Assembly (NCBI RefSeq): GCF_030253575.1
Contig: NC_080567.1
Location: 31,012,501 to 31,076,500 of the forward strand
DNA length: 64,000 nt
Direction of reading: 5' to 3'
From: Rhododendron vialii
Taxonomy: Eukaryota > Streptophyta > Magnoliopsida > Ericales > Ericaceae
Within the stretch, counting starts at the first letter, position 1; each line of letters begins with the position of its first letter. Of this stretch, positions 59,066 through 64,000 are shown piece after piece. The notes beneath the pieces are model-generated. The model was not told the origin of the DNA and did not search any database. It worked only from the letters and a program-made list of their open reading frames with translations. The position numbers were made by a program, and so were the translations under genes.

Positions 59066-59290
59066 ATGGGCCCATCACGCCATATCGATAATTTCCGAGT
59101 CTGCGGAGGTTGAGACCACCTACCACTGTTATCCTCCCAGAGTGGGCGGTGCCGGTGGCGGAGGGATTGGGAAACGAACCAGTCCTAACCGGAGCATGCA
59201 TTTTTTGTTATAATGTCTGCTGGAGCTGAGGTTTTTGCGATTGTTGGCGGTCGTTTGCCGGAGCTAAGTTTTGGGCAGATATTTTGTGAC
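58980..59290. other. GC-rich island with (CT)n, leader-like
   Basis: (CT)26 at 59012-59063 followed by GC-rich sequence (GTGGGCGGTGCCGGTGGCGG region). The frame downstream of the tract (QWAHHAISIISESAEVETTY...) has no recognised family and ends at 59213. Possibly a decayed 5' end of a gene. A short (GA)n lies at 59338-59353. Confidence 0.35.
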
Positions 59291-59915
59291 CTCAGTTGAA
59301 GTCAGCACAGGAGTTAGGAACCACCGATAAAGTTAGGAGAGAGAGAGAGAGAGTTCTCCTGGAGGGAAGGGAAGCACCAGAGTATTTTTGTTCATACAAG
59401 GACTTTAAACAATAAAACGTCTGAGTCAATGGACCCGAAACCTTATAAAAACATAGCCTGGGCTAATGGCCCAGTGGACCCCTATTTTTGGACTTTACAC
59501 CAATTTTCTGATACAAGGAACGGGTAAGCCATAAATGAGAGAAATAAACGTGTGGAACACTTAGTTCCATTTGGAGGAAAAAAGAATGAAATTAACAGAT
59601 TTGTGTATCTGTTAAATTTACTCCCAAATTCTCACTAAGGATCTTTTCATGCGACAGGGAGTCATTTTTTGGACACTCGATGGGAAAATTTCTTATATAT
59701 ACAAAAAAAAATGGTCTGATCGACATAAATTAAGAGCAATCGAGGGTTAGACTTCAATCATCCATTACTCTTAAACAACAAGTCTACGCACAGGAAACGA
59801 ACCCATGCCCCAACCCATGATAGCTGATGTGGACTGGGCCCATGCCAGCTTTAAGTAAAAAAAAAAATTAAAGTACTGAAAATTTTGAATCGGCGCCCTA
59901 GCAAACAGACAAATC

Positions 59916-59919
<4 letters not shown>
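59291..59919. other. Intergenic, no gene seen
   Basis: Unremarkable AT-rich sequence; no supported feature. Confidence 0.45.
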
Positions 59920-59953
<34 letters not shown>

Positions 59954-60130
59954 GAGGACCAAACCACGACCACCACCGAGACCACCACCACCGGCGACCT
60001 TCCCTCCACCGACCGCCACCACCACCTGTGACGATTTTCGCCTTCGCGACTTCCGATGCGACCACGCCTTGCCAAGGTCTCTCTCTCTCTCTCTCTCTCT
60101 GTTGATTTCTATAGTGGTTTCCTGGAATTG
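59920..60130. other. GC-rich island between (GA)n and (CT)n
   Basis: (GA)16 at 59920-59952 and (CT)11 at 60079-60101 bracket a CCACCAC-rich stretch. The two tracts are inverted copies of each other and could pair. No gene recognised. Confidence 0.5.
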
Positions 60131-60163
60131 CGCCCAGGGGGAGCGTGGTTTCAATTGAAGTTA

Positions 60164-60391
60164 GGCCTTGTTCCAGAATGAGTTTTAAGTCCTTATTTTT
60201 TAAGAAGACAATTTCAAGCTTAAAAATTATAGGCTTATTGAAATCTAAAAATATGCAATATGGATCTTGTTTGATAGATCTTTAATACGATGCAAAAAAA
60301 ATTGAAAAATTATTTTTCATTTACATTATTTTTGAGTTTGAAAATGTGAAATAAATACTTATTTTTTAAGAAGGTGTTCTGGAACGGGGCC
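60164..60391. mobile_element. PIF/Harbinger-like MITE, copy 3
   Basis: 228 bp, ends GGCCTTGTTCCAGAATG and TTCTGGAACGGGGCC, flanked by TTA (60161-60163 and 60392-60394). Interior shares TTAAGAAGACAATTTCAAGC and ATATGGATCTTGTTTG with copies 1 and 2. Confidence 0.8.
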
Positions 60392-60394
60392 TTA

Positions 60395-61034
60395 GGGTTT
60401 TGGTCTCTTTGCTTTTACTTATTTCGTTTCTGCTTGGAATTGAAAGATGAGGTTTTTGATATGTTCAACTTTTTGTGTTGAATCTGCCGACTATATGGTA
60501 AATTTGATAGTTTTGCAGGTAATTAATATTAGTTCTCTGCTAGATGAATTGGGGATTTTGATGAATGCTTATTGTTTTAACAGATGTGGCCAAAGTGTTG
60601 GTTGAATGCTTACATAGCCTATCTACTGCGACACTGAAAAGGGTTGGGGGCATGGGTTCATTTCCTGGGCCGTAGACTTATTGTTTACCAAATGAAAAGG
60701 GTCAATGACGATGGAGAATATTATTGCGTGACAGGTAAATATTAAAGAGTCTACTGGTACCGGGCAAGAGGAGGACCTTTCCCATGTGAGAATTATCATC
60801 TTGCCGTCTATATTAAAAAAAAAAAAGACACACAGAAAAGTCAATCGTCACAGATAATCTTGATTGCAGTAGGACTTTTCAACATCAAATACTGTATCGT
60901 TTTGTTTTTCAAGAAGAAAAAAAAAAGAAAGAAAGAAAAGAAAAAATGGCAAATGGTAAAACCCCACGTGCAACTTCGACACATTGACATTAACCAAATT
61001 TGCTGGCACTCTGAGATCATTGAAGAGCTGCAGC

Positions 61035-61068
<34 letters not shown>

Positions 61069-61142
61069 CAAACAAACACACATGTACAGAGCACAAATAC
61101 AGAACTTTCCCAGTCTCTCTGTAAACAAATAGAGTTACTAAA
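60395..61142. other. Upstream region of the peroxidase gene
   Basis: Contains (CT)n at 61041-61067, about 75-100 bp before the start codon, probably in the 5' leader, and an A-rich AAGAAAG run near 60912-60945. No clear TATA box; no other gene. Confidence 0.45.
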
Positions 61143-61352
61143 ATGGTAATACAAGTACCAGTTCGTTTTGTTCTGATTTTCAGTCATTATATGATACTTG
61201 GAATTTCACAAGCCCAACTACAAGTTGGTTTCTACGGGAACGCATGCCCTGACGCAGAGTCCATTATAACTTCCGTAGTTCGTGACGCTTCTCTCTCTAA
61301 CTCCAACACCGCCGCAGTCTTGCTTCGGCTCCACTTCCATGACTGCTTTGTT

Positions 61353-61414
<62 letters not shown>

Positions 61415-62625
61415 ATGCGCATGCACATGTATACTATGCATAGGGAAATGGCTTATCTGCTGTCTGAGTTTGGACGGTAAAGAGCAGTCCGTCCGTGTTA
61501 ATGATCCAAATTTGTTAAAAGACTCTATCCTTCCCTCCTAAAGTCGCTAACAAATATGGACCATTAATGCCCAAAACGGGAGGTCGATATGCGATCGTTT
61601 TCTATAGTTGTTTTCGGGTTTGGATTGCAGAGAAGCCGGATCCGTATGTATTTCATTTTTGGGGGAATTGACTGATTAGAGGGTGTGTGTTTTTTCCCTG
61701 TTAAATATGATGAAGAACAGGGGTGTGACGGGTCGATACTGATAGATCAGAGTGGCGCAGAAAGACATGCATTTGGGCACCAAGGGGTTGGGGGATTTGA
61801 AGTGATAGAGAAAGCTAAAGCACGGTTGGAAGGAGTGTGCCCTGGTGTGGTTTCTTGTGCTGACATTGTTGCCTTGGCTGCTAGAGATGCCATTGTCTTG
61901 GTACTAGTACTATAATAGCATATCAAATTACGCACTACCCACTCAATGCTCGATTGTTGGTCTTTTTGGATACTTGTGCGAATGTTTGAATCAAAAAATT
62001 ATGCCGGTCTAGAAAATATACAAGAATATGCTATTTTTTTCATTCAAATGTGTAATAGAGTAAAAGAACCAACAATTGGGGACAGAGGAGGTATTTTTTA
62101 TGTAGAAAGAAGTCGAAATCCTATTTTTTGATTTTTTCGCTCGAGGCAGTTCGATGTAATTTTACGGACATATATAAAAACCGATCATAGAAAGTACTGT
62201 AGATGGCTAAGATTTTTAAGAAGTGACTTCCACAATCAATTCTTAAATTCTGGCGATTCATGCACTTTCTTAGACAATTCTTGGCTGGTGTTCGTATCAG
62301 TGGAAGAATTGATTAAATATGTCATAGATATCATTTTCCCGGTATTTTTTACGAATTCCTTAACATTTTTTTTCTTTTTCAATGAATGATTTACTCGTAT
62401 AGCATTAGTTAATTATGCTGAAAATTCATGGTTTTTTGTTGTTTGGTGTGGTCATTGCACAGGCTAATGGACCGGGTTACCAAGTTCCGACCGGGCGTAG
62501 AGATGGGCTAGTTTCAAATGTGTCAATGGCAGACAATATGCCGGATGTGAAGGATTCAATTCAGCAACTCAAAGCCAAGTTTTTTGACAAGGGGCTCTCG
62601 GAGAAAGACCTTGTGGTTCTTAACG
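61143..62625 (+). CDS. Class III (secretory) peroxidase, partial: exons 1-3
   Basis: Haem peroxidase of the apoplast/cell wall using H2O2 to oxidise phenolics. Exons 61143-61355, 61721-61900 and 62463-62625 join in frame (GT-AG; last phase 1) to 185 full codons. Signal peptide about residues 1-24 ([18 protein letters not shown]), mature start [16 protein letters not shown]. Distal active site [15 protein letters not shown] with Arg62, His66 and Asp67; Cys35, Cys68 and Cys73 for conserved disulphides; [14 protein letters not shown] helix; substrate Pro140 in VPTGRRDG. The intron positions are the classical three of plant peroxidases. [14 protein letters not shown] and the following [16 protein letters not shown] recall the Arabidopsis PER43 group. 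The fourth exon (GAHTIG with proximal His) was not found in 62626-64000, which holds repeats, so it probably lies beyond the window; truncation is possible. Confidence 0.92.
61357..61410. repeat. (CT)n at the 5' splice site of peroxidase intron 1
   Basis: The exon ends CAG and the intron begins GTCTCTCTC, so a 54-base CT tract starts at the donor itself. This replaces the usual GTAAGT-type donor with GTCTCT. Confidence 0.9.
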
Positions 62626-62720
62626 GTAATACGAAGCCTCTCTCTCTCTCATGCATATTCCATGGTGTGATAGTAGGTAGGGATGGCAAAAACTCAACTC
62701 CCAAAACTTGTTAGGTTTTT

Positions 62721-62790
62721 GAAAGTCGGACCTGATTCGAAAGTAGGATAGACGTGAAAGTCGGACCTGATTCGAAAGTACGATAGACGT
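62721..62790. repeat. 35-bp tandem duplication in putative peroxidase intron 3
   Basis: GAAAGTCGGACCTGATTCGA plus 15 bases, twice (62721 and 62756), one substitution. Confidence 0.9.
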
Positions 62791-63654
62791 GAAGCTGATA
62801 ATTATTTGATATATGCGAGACGAGATGATTCAATTGATACGAGATTTATTTGTGCAAAATCATGAATACCTTGTCAACAAAATAAAGAATAGGAAGTTTA
62901 GGTTTATGAGATTAAACTCAAAATGCTACGAGGTTTGGGACACAGACGGGTTGGATTGGGGTCATCATCATCCCAACATCTTAAAAAGCACTATAGTATC
63001 TTCTTTTTTTCCCATCATTTAAAGTCCAAGAAAGAATAACAATGACTTTATATAAATACCTCGGTATACAAGCCTTGAGATTAATCGAAAATAAGACTCG
63101 AAAATGTTTTTAAAACAGTCCTAGGTTTGATATTTCAAAGCCGAGTGATGCTATGCGAAGAAAATTTTGATTTGTACGAAAACGTTTCAGGTAAAGAAGA
63201 CAGTATATTTACATTCACGATTCGTCCAAAGAATGTGATCTATTTCGATAACGAAACCCAAAAAATAATTTTTAAAAAATTCACTCATCAAAAATAGATA
63301 ACCAATGAATGTGGTTCGATCGAGATTGTTAAATTTTGACTGCTACATTTGCTTTTTGTGTAACAATCTGAATCAAAAGCAGATAAGAATAGGGAAGCTC
63401 AACTCTTCCTAAGAGAGTATAATTATGGTTAAAAATTTTGCCTACTAGTTTGTTGAACTTCAATTATAAATTTTGGTTAAGAGAAAAACTTTTTTTTTTT
63501 TTGTTAATGGCTAATCGCGGCTGTCCAAAAGTGTTCTGAACGGTCCGGATGCTAATAAAACTTTTCCGGGAAAAAGTAGTTTTGGACGGTTGCGATTGGT
63601 TGTTGCTGTAAAGAACCTATTCACGGCGGCGCCTTGAATCAATAAGTCTAGGTA
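62791..63654. other. Putative long intron 3 of the peroxidase, no exon seen
   Basis: AT-rich; I looked for the HTIG-bearing last exon and saw none. CTGTCCAAAAGTGTTCTGAA (63521) resembles CGTCCAAAAGTGTTTTGGAT near 34740, a shared dispersed repeat. Confidence 0.45.
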
Positions 63655-63992
63655 CACTACACCATCCACTACATGTTTTGTAGGGCTCACCCCGGGTTCC
63701 AAAAAAATATAGAAAAATATTCATAAATTTTAAAATAATATATTATGGGGCCCTGTAAAAAAATCATCTCCAACAAATATCGGTAAGTATTATTTCTTGA
63801 TTCATAGGGGCAAAACTGTGCAGTTAAACAGTTTCGTCCCTACAAATCAATAAATAATACTTACCGATATTCGTTGGAGTTGATTTTTTTACAGGACCCC
63901 ATAAAATATTATTATAAAATTTATGGACATTTTTCTGTATTTTTTTGGGACCCGGGGTGAGTTCCATAAAAAATGTAGTAGATGGTGTAGTG
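63655..63992. mobile_element. CACTA-type foldback MITE
   Basis: 338 bp. Left end CACTACACCATCCACTACAT; right end read inward CACTACACCATCTACTACAT. The inverted repeat continues through CTCACCCCGGGTYCCAAAAA and ATATCGGTAAGTATTATTTC to a short loop around 63810-63825 (GCAAAACTGTGCAGTTAAAC), so nearly the whole element is two arms. CACTA termini place it in the CACTA superfamily by end sequence; a 3-bp target duplication was not confirmed. Related fragments appear in the FBPase/QCR6 promoter. Confidence 0.75.
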
Positions 63993-64000
63993 GATGGATG

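Noticed and set aside
61930-62460. Suspected organelle-derived insertion in peroxidase intron 2
   Set aside because: The stretch around 62040-62130 has an odd open frame, but I could not match it to any plastid or mitochondrial gene; a BLAST against organelle genomes would decide.

Overview
This is a nuclear plant (angiosperm) window. Multi-exon genes have GT-AG introns, intergenic DNA is AT-rich, (GA)n/(CT)n microsatellites lie near gene starts, and there are Au-type and other tRNA-derived SINEs, Stowaway, PIF/Harbinger-like, CACTA-like and hAT-like MITEs, and LTR fossils. Gene structures and proteins look eudicot; I cannot fix the genus from sequence alone.

Layout. 1-11 kb: no convincing host gene; mostly repeats (a 370-bp foldback, a 153-bp triplicated repeat, a CACTA-like MITE with a hAT-like MITE inserted in its end, A-tailed repeats with snRNA-promoter-like boxes). 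11.3-12.6 kb (minus): a two-exon gene for a small acidic protein with an N-myristoylation signal. 16.6-20.4 kb (minus): complete 12-exon cytosolic fructose-1,6-bisphosphatase. 21.1-24.7 kb (plus, head to head with it): QCR6/hinge subunit of mitochondrial complex III, whose start codon is split by an intron. 26.5-28.3 kb (plus): single-exon Cys-rich zinc-finger protein of 591 aa with two internal duplications. 28.3-35.2 kb: gene-poor. 35.26-35.88 kb (plus): intronless vacuolar-iron-transporter-like protein. 36-39.5 kb: a duplicated SINE-bearing segment, one copy of which carries two solo-LTR fossils. 39.8-40.2 kb: acetylornithine aminotransferase pseudogene exon. 40.4-41.3 kb: deleted hAT element keeping a transposase C-terminal fragment. 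41.9-42.7 kb: Ty1/copia fossil. 43.0-43.7 kb: broken RBR E3 ubiquitin ligase copy. 45.4-48.7 kb (minus): RZ-1A-type glycine-rich RNA-binding protein with introns in both UTRs. 50.4-54.7 kb (plus): six-exon TRM11, the catalytic subunit of the tRNA m2G10 methyltransferase. 54.7-61 kb: microsatellite-rich intergenic DNA, including a degenerate 1.25-kb AT-rich array. 61.1 kb to the end (plus): class III peroxidase, first three exons; the last exon is not found before the window ends.

The genes are ordinary, mostly housekeeping neighbours (sucrose synthesis, respiration, tRNA modification, RNA processing, iron transport, cell-wall peroxidase) and do not form a pathway cluster. I found no clear new biological system. 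The observations most worth following are the repeat architectures with promoter-like modules (tRNA-like unit inside the CACTA-like MITE; USE+TATA-like A-tailed repeats), the long foldback at 1.07-1.44 kb, the exact insertion of a MITE into another element's terminus, and the duplicated modules in the zinc-finger protein. Exon coordinates were worked out by hand from reading frames, splice-site dinucleotides and remembered family sequences.
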